The translations under genes and the position numbers were made by a program. Of a stretch of 64,000 nucleotides of DNA, positions 8,955-16,664 are shown piece by piece; position 1 is the stretch's first letter, and the number at the start of each line of letters is the position of its first letter. Location of the stretch: positions 1 through 64,000 of the forward strand of contig PLRS01000093.1 in assembly GCA_003164035.1 (NCBI GenBank), in the 5' to 3' direction. This DNA comes from Bryobacterales bacterium (GTDB lineage: Bacteria > Acidobacteriota > Terriglobia > Bryobacterales > Bryobacteraceae). Under the pieces are notes generated by a model. The model did no database searches. It saw only the letters and a list, made by a program, of their open reading frames with translations, and was not told where the DNA came from.

Positions 8955-9248
8955 CTAGCCGGGACCGCCGGCGAGCAGGTTCTTGCCCAGGTGAACGGAG
9001 TCGACGATGCCGACAATGGTGGTATCGGTGGGCGGTTCGGCCGGGTGAAACGGGAAACTGGCCTCTCTACCGCGCACCCAGTAGACCAACTCACCCGTGC
9101 CGGCGCCTGTCGAATCGGTGCAGATCAGGCGCCGCCCGGCGCTTTCGAGACCGGGTGTAACGGGCTGCACGATCAGAAAACGCTGGCCGCGAAGGTTCTC
9201 GTCCTTCACCGTAGACCAGACGCGTCCCACCACTCGGCCCAGGTACAT
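8955..9248 (-). CDS. BMC-P (EutN/CcmL-family) vertex protein, paralogue 2
   Basis: A 97-residue member of the same family: a start of MYLGRVVGRVWSTVKD, a GQRFLIVQPV strand, the DSTGAGTGELVYWVRGRE turn, and a C-terminal TTIVGIVDSV. The open frame extends upstream to 9317, but the extension is Arg/His-rich and lacks the family start. ATG 9248, five bases after the previous stop, is therefore chosen. The loop before the final strand (EASFPFHPAEPPTD) is longer than in its two neighbours. Paralogues of this kind can have different vertex roles. Confidence 0.92.
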   Translation of the reverse strand: MYLGRVVGRVWSTVKDENLRGQRFLIVQPVTPGLESAGRRLICTDSTGAGTGELVYWVRGREASFPFHPAEPPTDTTIVGIVDSVHLGKNLLAGGPG

Positions 9249-9253
9249 GGCAT

Positions 9254-9520
9254 TCAGTCCAGTTGCACTTCGTCCACAATGCCGACGATGGCGGTGTCGA
9301 CCGGCGTATCCTTGCAACCCTCCGCCATGCGGGCCGAGCTGCCCGACACGGCGATGACTCGCTCGCGGAAACCCGCGCTAACCGTGTCGACGGCCACCAC
9401 ATAACCGGCTTCGTCGTTGCCCTCCGGCGATATCGGCTTCAGGATAAGCAGCGTCTTACCTTCGAGGCGCGGATCTTTGCGAGTGGCGACGACCGTGCCC
9501 ACAACGCGGGCGAGAATCAT
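9254..9520 (-). CDS. BMC-P (EutN/CcmL-family) vertex protein, paralogue 1
   Basis: An 88-residue pentameric shell protein: MILARVVGTVVATRKDP, a GKTLLILKPI strand, the VAVDTVSAGFRERVIAVSGSSAR turn, and C-terminal TAIVGIVDEV. It lies 19 bases downstream of the hexamer gene and five bases upstream of paralogue 2. Three tandem BMC-P genes with one BMC-H gene suggest a specialised shell. No cargo enzyme or encapsulation-peptide protein lies next to it. Confidence 0.93.
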   Translation of the reverse strand: MILARVVGTVVATRKDPRLEGKTLLILKPISPEGNDEAGYVVAVDTVSAGFRERVIAVSGSSARMAEGCKDTPVDTAIVGIVDEVQLD

Positions 9521-9539
9521 GACGGCACCTCAAGACCGG

Positions 9540-9824
9540 CTACTTGCCGGCCTTGCCGATCGGCAGCACGTCTTCCAGGCTCTGGTGCGGGCGCGGAATG
9601 ACGTGAACGGCGATCAGTTCGCCTACGCGGCGCGCAGCGGCGGCGCCCGCATCGGTGGCCGCGCGCACGGCAGCCACATCGCCGCGAACCATGGCGGTCA
9701 CGTACCCGGACCCGATCTTCTCCCAGCCGACCAGGTTCACCTTGGCGGCTTTCACCATCGCGTCGGCGGCCTCGATCATGGCCACCAGACCTTTGGTCTC
9801 AATCATGCCTAACGCTTCACCCAT
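9540..9824 (-). CDS. BMC-H microcompartment hexameric shell protein
   Basis: A 94-residue single-BMC-domain protein that would tile the facets of a microcompartment. It shows [20 protein letters not shown] at the start, the pore loop KIGSG at 36-40, [19 protein letters not shown], and a C-terminal [14 protein letters not shown]. It is the first gene of the shell operon. A GGAGAGG ribosome site precedes the ATG, and a TACAAT box lies at 9874-9879. It is divergent from the lipoprotein gene at 9946. What the compartment encloses cannot be told from this window. Confidence 0.96.
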   Translation of the reverse strand: MGEALGMIETKGLVAMIEAADAMVKAAKVNLVGWEKIGSGYVTAMVRGDVAAVRAATDAGAAAARRVGELIAVHVIPRPHQSLEDVLPIGKAGK

Positions 9825-9873
9825 CTATCCTCTCCCAACCAGCTCCACACTTCATCCGTCAGCAGGATCTTCG

Positions 9874-9879
9874 ATTGTA
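9874..9879 (-). promoter_or_regulatory. -10 box of the BMC shell operon
   Basis: TACAAT on the minus strand, about 50 bases upstream of the BMC-H start at 9824. The predicted leader holds a GGAGAGG ribosome site. It is back to back with the promoter of the divergent lipoprotein gene. Confidence 0.4.
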
Positions 9880-9908
9880 GCAGGTTGACCTTCCCCGGAT
9901 GGCTCCGA

Positions 9909-9939
9909 TTGACAGCCCCGTTCGTGAGCCACCTACAAT
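9909..9939 (+). promoter_or_regulatory. Promoter of the lipoprotein-ABC operon, leaderless geometry
   Basis: TTGACA at 9909-9914 and TACAAT at 9934-9939, separated by 19 bases. The -10 box ends six bases before ATG 9946, so the mRNA probably starts at the AUG. Confidence 0.6.
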
Positions 9940-9945
9940 GGAACA

Positions 9946-10887
9946 ATGCCCCATTGGCCCGACTGGTCCGCGAAACTGCGCCGCTCGATTGGTTTGGGTC
10001 TCGTTCTTGCTCTGCTCGCGGCATCCTCCTCCTGCGCCATTCGGCGGCGGGTCATCTCGCGGCAGGGCGGCAACACCGCGCAGAAGCTGCAGATTGCAGA
10101 CGAGTCCGCCCTGCTGGAGAGCATTGCCCGCGAATACCGGGCCGTCCGCGACTTCAATGCCACGGTGGACATGGTCCCGGCTCTCGGCAGCGCCGAGAAG
10201 AACCATATTACGGAGTACAAGGACGTCCGCGCCTATATTCTGTTTCGCAAACCGGCGGCCATCCGCATCATCGGTCTCTATCCGGTGGTGCGCAGCAAGG
10301 CTTTCGACATGACCAGCGACGGCACGTCGTTCAAGCTGTACGTTCCCTCCCGCAACGCCTTCGTCGTGGGTAGCAACGACATTGTCCAGCCTTCGCCCAA
10401 CAAGCTGGAAAACCTGCGCCCCCAGCACTTCGTCGACGCGCTGCTGGTACGCCCGGTGGACCTGAAGACGGAAAAAATATTGCTCGAGAACCTGACCGAC
10501 GAAGACCAGGCTTCCTACATCCTGCACGTAATCCGCGAGCGCGGCGGCAAACTGCAGCTCGTCCGCACCGTCTGGTTCAACCGCGTCAACCTGCAAATCT
10601 CCCGGCAGTTGATCTTCGACGACAAGGGCAACATTCTGACCGACGCCCGCTATTCGGAGTGGAAACCCTACGACAACGTGGCTTTCCCCAAGCACATTGA
10701 AATCAACCGCCCGCAGGACGAATACGGGGTGGTCATCGATCTGGTGAAAATGGATATCAATAAAGGCGTCGCGGATGATAAATTTGTATTGGAACAGCCG
10801 GAGGGAACGACGCTGCGCGCCGTCGGCCGGGCTCCAGGCGCCCCCGCCGTTCCTCTCGCGACGCCCGAAGGAAAGATCGACCATTAG
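9946..10887 (+). CDS. Putative outer-membrane lipoprotein (LolA-like/DUF4292-type)
   Basis: A 313-residue envelope protein. A hydrophobic signal segment at about 15-28 (IGLGLVLALLAASSS) is followed by Cys30, a plausible but atypical lipidation site because the -3 residue is Ser. The mature part alternates beta strands, as in LolA/LolB-like folds (KDVRAYILFRKPAAIRIIG, TSDGTSFKLYVPSRNAF). The start is ATG 9946 with no ribosome site. The stop TAG shares a base with the GTG of the ABC permease, so the lipoprotein probably works with the transporter, perhaps in lipid or lipoprotein handling. That role is inference. Confidence 0.8.
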   Translation: MPHWPDWSAKLRRSIGLGLVLALLAASSSCAIRRRVISRQGGNTAQKLQIADESALLESIAREYRAVRDFNATVDMVPALGSAEKNHITEYKDVRAYILFRKPAAIRIIGLYPVVRSKAFDMTSDGTSFKLYVPSRNAFVVGSNDIVQPSPNKLENLRPQHFVDALLVRPVDLKTEKILLENLTDEDQASYILHVIRERGGKLQLVRTVWFNRVNLQISRQLIFDDKGNILTDARYSEWKPYDNVAFPKHIEINRPQDEYGVVIDLVKMDINKGVADDKFVLEQPEGTTLRAVGRAPGAPAVPLATPEGKIDH

Positions 10888-11984
10888 TGACCGGTAAACT
10901 GGTACTCGAAAACCTCAAGCACCGCCCCATGCGATCGCTGTTGAGCATCCTGCTGATCGGCGTGCCGGTGACGTTGATTCTCACCCTGGTAGGCATGACC
11001 CAAGGCATATTGGACGACTCGCGCAACCGCCAGCGCGGCGTCGGCGCGGACGTCGTGATCAAAGCCTCGGAGTCCAAATCGGTGGTTACTTTCAGCGCGG
11101 CGTCGATTCCCGCCGCCCTGGTTGCCAGGGTCGAGCAAGAGCCGCACGTCTCCCTCGCCATGGGTGTCATCAATCAGTCCATCGATCTGCCCCTGATGAT
11201 CACCGGCATCGACGAAGCCAGGTTCAAGCGGATGACGGGCGGATTCACCTTCGACGCCGGGGGCCCGTTTCAGGGCCCCGACGATATCATCGTGGACCGC
11301 TACTATGCCAACCAGCACCACCTCTCGGTCGGCCAGAAGATCAAGTTGATGAATCACGACTGGCGCGTGGCCGGAATTGTCGAGCCGGGTAAGCTGACGC
11401 GCCTCGCCGTTCCGCTGGCCACGATTCAGGAGTTGAACGCCGCTACCGGCAAGATCGGGCAGATCTATCTAAAGGTCGACAACCCGAGCCACATCGACGC
11501 TGTGGTCCGGGAGTTGCAGGCGATGCTGCCGGGCTACGGCGTTTTCAGCATGGCCGAGGCCATGGCGATGTACAGCGTGGAGAACATCCCGGCGATCCAG
11601 GAATTCACGGTGGTGGTGGTGATCATCGGCGTGGTGATCGGTATCGCCGTGGTGGCGCTTTCCATGTACATGGCGGTGATGCAGCGTACGCGCGAGATCG
11701 GCATTTTGAAGGCTCTGGGAGCGTCGAATGCATTCATTCTGCGCGTCATTCTTCTGGAGGCCTTATTGATCGGGCTGGGCGGAACGATCCTGGGCATCGT
11801 TTTCAGTTTCGGAGCCCAATGGCTGATTGCCACGCTGGTGCCGGCGTCGATCCAAATGGCCATCGTTTACGCCTGGTGGCCGCGGACCGCTGTCATCATT
11901 CTGACCGCGGCCGCCCTAGGCGCGCTGTACCCCGGGCTGAGCGCCGCCCGGCACGATGCCATCGAGGCGCTGGCGTATGAGTAA
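10887..11984 (+). CDS. ABC transporter permease (MacB/FtsX family)
   Basis: A 365-residue permease with the MacB/LolC topology: one N-terminal membrane helix (about 12-32), a ~230-residue periplasmic domain, then three helices (about 235-265, 285-320 and 330-355). The signature MQRTREIGILKALGAS precedes the second helix. The GTG start overlaps the preceding stop by one base, and the end overlaps the ATPase start by eight. This indicates a coupled lipoprotein-permease-ATPase operon for mechanotransmission-type export or lipoprotein release. The substrate is unknown. Confidence 0.93.
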   Translation: MTGKLVLENLKHRPMRSLLSILLIGVPVTLILTLVGMTQGILDDSRNRQRGVGADVVIKASESKSVVTFSAASIPAALVARVEQEPHVSLAMGVINQSIDLPLMITGIDEARFKRMTGGFTFDAGGPFQGPDDIIVDRYYANQHHLSVGQKIKLMNHDWRVAGIVEPGKLTRLAVPLATIQELNAATGKIGQIYLKVDNPSHIDAVVRELQAMLPGYGVFSMAEAMAMYSVENIPAIQEFTVVVVIIGVVIGIAVVALSMYMAVMQRTREIGILKALGASNAFILRVILLEALLIGLGGTILGIVFSFGAQWLIATLVPASIQMAIVYAWWPRTAVIILTAAALGALYPGLSAARHDAIEALAYE

Positions 11985-12666
11985 CGACGCCGGCCCCATT
12001 ATTGAAATCCGCGACCTGCGCAAGATCTATCGCCTGGGCAAGGTCGACGTGCCGGCCCTGCGCGGGGTGAATCTGGACGTGCCCTCGGGCGAGTTTCTCT
12101 CCATCGTGGGGCCGTCGGGCTCGGGCAAATCCACCCTGTTTCATATCATCGGCGGATTGACGCCGCCCACTTCCGGGCAAGTGAAGGTGGGCGGCCAGGA
12201 CCTGGCTTCGATGACGGACGCAGGCCGCACCCGCCTGCGCAAACGCACCGTGGGTTTCGTGTTCCAGAAATACAACCTGCTACCCAACCTGACGGCGGGC
12301 GACAACATCGCCGTGGCGCGCTTTCTGGGCGGCAACAACGGCCGGCCGGATGCGCAATTCGCCGAAGTGCTGCGGCTGCTGGGCATCGAGGGCCGTCTGG
12401 ACCATAAGCCCAACTCGCTCTCCGGAGGCGAGCAGCAGCGCGTCGCCATCGCCCGCGCCATCGTCAATCGTCCCGCCATCCTGCTGGCCGACGAACCCAC
12501 CGGCAATCTGGATACGGAAAACTCCCAAGCCGTGCTGGACATTCTCCGCGATCTGAACCAGCGCACCGGCCAGACCATCCTCATGATCACGCACAACCCG
12601 GAAGCCGCGGCCTACGGGCATCGGACGGTGCAGATGCGGGACGGCAGGATCGTGGAGCGAGGGTAG
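11977..12666 (+). CDS. ABC transporter ATP-binding protein (MacB/LolD type)
   Basis: A 229-residue ATPase with Walker [10 protein letters not shown] (45-53), a Q-loop ([10 protein letters not shown]), the signature [14 protein letters not shown], Walker [10 protein letters not shown] and an H-loop (ITHN). The frame is open from 11956, but ATG 11977, which overlaps the permease stop, gives the usual family N terminus ([14 protein letters not shown]). It pairs with the permease upstream. Confidence 0.95.
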   Translation: MSNDAGPIIEIRDLRKIYRLGKVDVPALRGVNLDVPSGEFLSIVGPSGSGKSTLFHIIGGLTPPTSGQVKVGGQDLASMTDAGRTRLRKRTVGFVFQKYNLLPNLTAGDNIAVARFLGGNNGRPDAQFAEVLRLLGIEGRLDHKPNSLSGGEQQRVAIARAIVNRPAILLADEPTGNLDTENSQAVLDILRDLNQRTGQTILMITHNPEAAAYGHRTVQMRDGRIVERG

Positions 12667-12741
12667 GCGCGAGCCGCGTAGGGGTCGCGACGGGGCAGGA
12701 CGCGGCCCATTGCACCGTTTGCCCCGTGGACATTGGCCCAC

Positions 12742-13500
12742 TTATGGCTTCATGAACTCCTGCACCCACGCAGATGTTTCCTCTATCCGAAGCCGTATTG
12801 CCGCGAGTCTGTTCTTACCGAGGAGATAGCTGAAATGACTTCTTCGAGTTCGGGCGATCGAAGGGATGAACGTCGCCGATGATTTGTCGGTTCCGTACAG
12901 GCGTGTTTGCCCGGCCAACAGATCGGCGGCTTGCAGGGGCATTACGGCTTTATCATCGCCGGGACGAATGGTTCCCACCACTTTCTTGACCTCTACGAAG
13001 CCGGGAAGATTGGCGACGCGCTGATAGAGGCGGAGGGCATCGCGAAACTCCTTTTTGTTGTCGTCAAAGGTGAAGTTGATGGTTTCGCCCGCCGCCGTTG
13101 CTTTGATCCATGACGAGCAACTGACGAGAATGCCCTGAAAACACCATAGGTAGGGATTTTGGTAGGTGCGTGGCAGGGCTGGTTCGAGTATCGATTTGTA
13201 GGCGCGGACATCCATGACGACGTTTACTGCGAGATCGTCCCTGCAAGGCAGGTGCGTGTTGATGATGGAAATCAGGGACTCCGTCTTGGCGATACGCTCT
13301 TGAAGTGGATGGTTTCTGAAGACGCCGTTCGTCTTCGTAGTGAACACGTCGTGCATCTTGAAGTGCGAAATCTTCGGAGGGGCCGCAAGTTCGGTTCGCC
13401 AGTCAGTTGAGAAGTTTGTCCACAGCTCGTCCCTGGCAACGAACCTTGCAACGACGTACGCCCTATCATCCGAACTCTCATCCAGGTAGGCTGTCAACAT
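12742..13500 (-). CDS. DUF3800 domain protein
   Basis: A 252-residue soluble protein starting MLTAYLDESSDD, the hallmark of DUF3800. The conserved DDNKKEFRDALRLY segment and PLQAADLLAG motif lie in the C-terminal half, consistent with the predicted RNase H-like/integrase-like fold. Function is not established; members often sit near defence or mobile genes. The open frame runs back to 14376, but its first part is antisense to the MNT/HEPN pair. ATG 13500 has a GAGG ribosome site upstream; 13527 is the alternative. Base composition looks lower in GC than its neighbours, hinting at transfer. Confidence 0.85.
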   Translation of the reverse strand: MLTAYLDESSDDRAYVVARFVARDELWTNFSTDWRTELAAPPKISHFKMHDVFTTKTNGVFRNHPLQERIAKTESLISIINTHLPCRDDLAVNVVMDVRAYKSILEPALPRTYQNPYLWCFQGILVSCSSWIKATAAGETINFTFDDNKKEFRDALRLYQRVANLPGFVEVKKVVGTIRPGDDKAVMPLQAADLLAGQTRLYGTDKSSATFIPSIARTRRSHFSYLLGKNRLAAIRLRIEETSAWVQEFMKP

Positions 13501-13682
13501 GCCGAGGGTTGCCTCAATTTGCAGCATAGCGCGCGCTTGGAGGATCGTGGCACGTGACGGTAAAAGCGGTGACAGACGTAAAGGCGGCGACAGACAGGAC
13601 GTTACCCGCCCAGAGCTTCCTTGTGAAATGTCGCGTCTGCGGCGCCGACCGAAGTACCGGTCTGGTAAACTCGTGATGGGCC

Positions 13683-13985
13683 ATGAGATCGAATCTCCAA
13701 CACGTTCTCGACACACTCCGGGCGCACGAGGCGGACTTGCGGCGGCTTGGAGTCGCGCATGCAGCAGTATTCGGTTCGGTGGCACGAGGCGAAGCTGGCG
13801 CGGAAAGCGACGTCGATGTGCTCGTGGATCTCGACGAGAACAGGCCGATGGGCATCTTTGAGTATGCCAGGACGAAACTGTACATCGACGAACTCCTCGA
13901 AGGCTCCAGCGACGTCGTAAATCGGCGTACGCTGAAGCCTTTGCTCCGGGCGAGTATTTTGCACGACGCGGTTCATGCCTTCTAA
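13683..13985 (+). CDS. MNT-type nucleotidyltransferase antitoxin (MntA-like)
   Basis: A 100-residue minimal nucleotidyltransferase. The active-site motif GSVARGEAGAESDVDVLVD gives Gly31-Ser32 and the metal-binding Asp43 and Asp45. In characterised MntA/HepT systems the MNT protein AMPylates and neutralises the HEPN toxin. Here its end overlaps the HEPN gene by 11 bases, the standard arrangement. It starts at ATG 13683 and is divergent from the DUF3800 gene. Confidence 0.92.
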   Translation: MRSNLQHVLDTLRAHEADLRRLGVAHAAVFGSVARGEAGAESDVDVLVDLDENRPMGIFEYARTKLYIDELLEGSSDVVNRRTLKPLLRASILHDAVHAF

Positions 13986-14364
13986 GAATCCCGCTCAGCG
14001 GTTGGCCGACATCATTGACAACGTCGATGCGATCCAGGGGTTTACCGCGGATCTCGATTTTCCCGCTTTTCGGGCCGACCGAAAGACGGTTTACGCGGTG
14101 GTGCGCGCACTGGAGATCATCTCGGAAGCCTCGCGGCGCCTTCCCGACGATCTGCTCCGCCGACATCCGGGGATCGATTGGGCGGCTATCGCAGCCGCCG
14201 GGAACGTCTATCGGCACGAATATGAAGCGGTGGACGAGGCTTTGATTTGGCACACCGCCCAACATGGTCTGGCGGCCCTGCGCAAAGTGGCCGAGGAGGA
14301 GATGCCTGACCCGGAGGCAGAGCTGTCTCCGAGCGGCCCGCCAGGGACGGATCAGTCCCCATAG
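13975..14364 (+). CDS. HEPN (DUF86/HepT-like) protein with atypical active site
   Basis: A 129-residue all-helical DUF86 protein. HepT toxins usually carry an RX4-6H motif in the last helices. Here the corresponding stretch reads AAAGNVYRHEYEAV, with Gly76 at the Arg position and Arg80 next to His81. RNase activity is therefore uncertain, though the RHEY arrangement occurs in a recognisable DUF86 subgroup. It is co-transcribed with the MNT partner. The C-terminal tail (PDPEAELSPSGPPG) is low complexity. Confidence 0.9.
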   Translation: MPSKNPAQRLADIIDNVDAIQGFTADLDFPAFRADRKTVYAVVRALEIISEASRRLPDDLLRRHPGIDWAAIAAAGNVYRHEYEAVDEALIWHTAQHGLAALRKVAEEEMPDPEAELSPSGPPGTDQSP

Positions 14365-14392
14365 GTCGGCCAGCATCCACCGTCCGCCCGCT

Positions 14393-14941
14393 CTACCCGA
14401 TTTCGTAGTGCTTCAGAATCTTCTCCCAGTGGCCTTGGGCCTTGAGCAGCACTTCCACTACTTCGCGCACGGCGCCATCGCCGCCGCACTTTTCGGTGAC
14501 GTGGTGGGCGGCCTGCTTCACTTCGGCGCGGGCGTTGGCCGTAGCGATGGCGAGGCCCACGCGCCGCATGATCACGACGTCGGTAAAGTCGTCGCCGATG
14601 TAGGCCACTTGGTTCGAGTCCACCCCGGCGTCGGCCAGAATCTCGGTGAGGATCGGGATTTTCTCGATGTGGCCCTGGTAGACGTACTTCATCTTGGCTT
14701 GGCGGGCGCGCTCCTCGGTGGCGGGGGAAAGGCGCCCGCTGATGACGCCGGTCGGGATACCGTACCAGCTCAGCCATTGCAGGCCGATGCCATCCTGCGA
14801 GTCGAACCCCTTGGTTTCGGCCATTTTGCCATCGGGGCCGGGCAACTGGTAGAGCTTGCCGTTGGTCAACACGCCGTCCACATCCATCAGCAGCAGCCGA
14901 ATGGTGGCCGCGCGGGCGAGCAGTTCCGCGGGGCTAAGCAT
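14393..14941 (-). CDS. kdsC: 3-deoxy-D-manno-octulosonate 8-phosphate phosphatase (KdsC-like HAD phosphatase)
   Basis: Dephosphorylates KDO-8-P on the way to lipopolysaccharide KDO. The 182 residues are of C0-type HAD size, with the nucleophile and acid Asp20/Asp22 ([13 protein letters not shown]), the SGR motif and GDDFTD near the C terminus. The frame extends upstream to 15145, but that region is antisense-like Pro/Ser-rich shadow lying over gnd. ATG 14941 overlaps the gnd stop by eight bases, so the two are coupled. A general HAD phosphatase is less likely. Confidence 0.9.
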   Translation of the reverse strand: MLSPAELLARAATIRLLLMDVDGVLTNGKLYQLPGPDGKMAETKGFDSQDGIGLQWLSWYGIPTGVISGRLSPATEERARQAKMKYVYQGHIEKIPILTEILADAGVDSNQVAYIGDDFTDVVIMRRVGLAIATANARAEVKQAAHHVTEKCGGDGAVREVVEVLLKAQGHWEKILKHYEIG

Positions 14942-16391
14942 TGTAGGTACTGGAGGAAACGTTACCGCCCTTGCCGGTCCAGTTGGTGTGGAAGAACTGG
15001 CCGCGCGGACGGTCGACGCGCTCGTAGGTGTGGGCACCGAAGTAATCGCGCTGGGCTTGCAACAGGTTGGCAGGCAGGCGTTCGCTGCGGTACCCGTCGA
15101 AGAAGGAAAGCGCGGTGGTGAAGGCCGGCACGGCAACTCCGGCACTAACCGCGGTCGCGACGGTGCGCCGCCAGGAAGCCTGGCAACGTTCCACCACCCC
15201 GGTAAAGTAGGGATCGAGCAGCAGGTTCGAGAGGTTGGGGTTGCGGGCGAACGCGTCCTTGATTTTGCCCAGGAACACCGAACGGATGATGCAGCCGGCG
15301 CGCCACATCAGCGCAATGGCGCCGTAATTCAGGTTCCACTTGTACTCTTTGGCGGCCTCGCGCAGCAGCATGAAGCCTTGCGCGTAGGAAACCAGCTTGG
15401 AGGCGAGCAGCGCCTGCCGGATATCTTCGATGAAGGCCTTGCGGTCGCCCTCGAATGTGAACTGGGGTCCGGACAGGATCTTGGAGGCCTCCACGCGCTC
15501 TTCTTTCATGGCGCTCAGGCAGCGGGCGAACACGGCTTCACCGATGAGCGTGACCGGCACACCCAGGTCGAGCGATTCGACGCTGGTCCACTTGCCCGTG
15601 CCCTTCTGTCCGGCGGTGTCGAGGATCTTGTCGACCACCGCGTCGCCGGCTTCGTCTTTATAGGCCAGAATGTCGCGGGTGATTTCGATCAGGTAGCTGT
15701 CGAGCTCGCCTTTGTTCCACTCGGTGAGGACGTCGTGCATCTCTTCGTTCGAAAGCTTCAGCCCGCCCTTCATGAGCTGATAGGCCTCGCAGATGAGCTG
15801 CATGTCGCCGTACTCGATGCCGTTGTGCACCATCTTGACGAAATGGCCGGCGCCGTTTTCGCCCACCCAGTCGCAGCACGGGTCGCCGTCCGGGGTCTTG
15901 GCGCAGATGGCCTGAAATATTTCTTTGACCAGCGGCCACGCTTTCACGCTGCCGCCGGGCATCATGGAGGGGCCGAAGCGAGCTCCCTCTTCGCCGCCGG
16001 AAACGCCGGTGCCGATGAACAGCAGGCCCTTCGATTCCAAATACTTGGTGCGGCGGATGGTATCGGGGAAGTGGGAGTTGCCGCCGTCGATAATCAGGTC
16101 GCCGGGTTCCAGGTGCGGGAGCAGGGTTTCGATAAAGTCGTCCACCGCCTTGCCGGCCTTGACCATCAACATGATCTTGCGGGGGCGTTTCAGCAGGGAC
16201 ACCATTTCTTCGATGGAGTGAGCGCCGACGACGTTTCGGTGCCCCTTGGCGGCGTCGGCGAGAAACTCGTCGACCTTCGCAACCGTGCGGTTAAAGGCTA
16301 CCACCTGGTAGCCATGGTCGCTCATGTTGAGGATCAGGTTCTGACCCATCACGGCCAGACCGATCAATGCGATATCGGCAGTTGGTTCCAT
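14934..16391 (-). CDS. gnd: 6-phosphogluconate dehydrogenase, decarboxylating
   Basis: Oxidative pentose-phosphate step giving ribulose-5-phosphate, CO2 and NADPH. The 485 residues match the long (non-GndA) class. Features seen are an N-terminal Rossmann motif of the form [28 protein letters not shown], the substrate-binding [11 protein letters not shown], catalytic [15 protein letters not shown], and GTGKWT. It is the first gene of a gnd-kdsC unit, so pentose phosphate supply and KDO synthesis are probably linked, KDO being made from arabinose-5-phosphate. A repeat cluster lies just upstream. Confidence 0.97.
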   Translation of the reverse strand: MEPTADIALIGLAVMGQNLILNMSDHGYQVVAFNRTVAKVDEFLADAAKGHRNVVGAHSIEEMVSLLKRPRKIMLMVKAGKAVDDFIETLLPHLEPGDLIIDGGNSHFPDTIRRTKYLESKGLLFIGTGVSGGEEGARFGPSMMPGGSVKAWPLVKEIFQAICAKTPDGDPCCDWVGENGAGHFVKMVHNGIEYGDMQLICEAYQLMKGGLKLSNEEMHDVLTEWNKGELDSYLIEITRDILAYKDEAGDAVVDKILDTAGQKGTGKWTSVESLDLGVPVTLIGEAVFARCLSAMKEERVEASKILSGPQFTFEGDRKAFIEDIRQALLASKLVSYAQGFMLLREAAKEYKWNLNYGAIALMWRAGCIIRSVFLGKIKDAFARNPNLSNLLLDPYFTGVVERCQASWRRTVATAVSAGVAVPAFTTALSFFDGYRSERLPANLLQAQRDYFGAHTYERVDRPRGQFFHTNWTGKGGNVSSSTYNA

Positions 16392-16461
16392 ATTTTGAAA
16401 GCTCGCAAGGGAGGCGATGCGCGAACCTTTCTTATAACATGCGGCGTAGGCAGGGCCAACG

Positions 16462-16498
16462 GGGGATTTCGCAGTTTAGGCGCGGAAACCGCTCCCTT
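16462..16498. repeat. Family A repeat remnant (flank plus half arm)
   Basis: GGATTTCGCAGTTTAGGCGC followed by AACCGCTCCCTT is the reverse complement of the right end of the copies at 48420-48545 and 60654-60778. The other half of the hairpin is missing. It directly abuts the family C repeat. Confidence 0.75.
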
Positions 16499-16499
16499 G

Positions 16500-16594
16500 G
16501 AAGCCGTGAAAAAATCAGAAATCGCAGGCGGAACCGCCTGCGCCACCAAAGCAGGTGCATTGTTTTCAATGGTGGAGCAGGCGGTTCCGCCTGC
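16500..16594. repeat. Palindromic repeat, family C (copy 1)
   Basis: GCAGGCGGAACCGCCTGC and a near-identical inverted unit flank a loop containing CACCAAAGCAGGTGCATTG. An inverted copy with the same AAAAAATCA-type flank lies at 40241-40331, where it again adjoins a family A remnant. The composite probably moved or duplicated as one unit. The repeats fill the 16392-16664 gap, in which I see no gene. Confidence 0.85.
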
Positions 16595-16664
16595 TCAGCG
16601 CGTTTCGGAGAGTTTTTTTCACAGCTTCCGGCGGTCGAACGGGACCCCTGGCGTCCATTCCTTG

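Noticed and set aside
13528-14376. N-terminal extension of the DUF3800 frame
   Set aside because: It is antisense to the MNT/HEPN genes and has no conserved sequence; the family begins at MLTAYLDES (13500).
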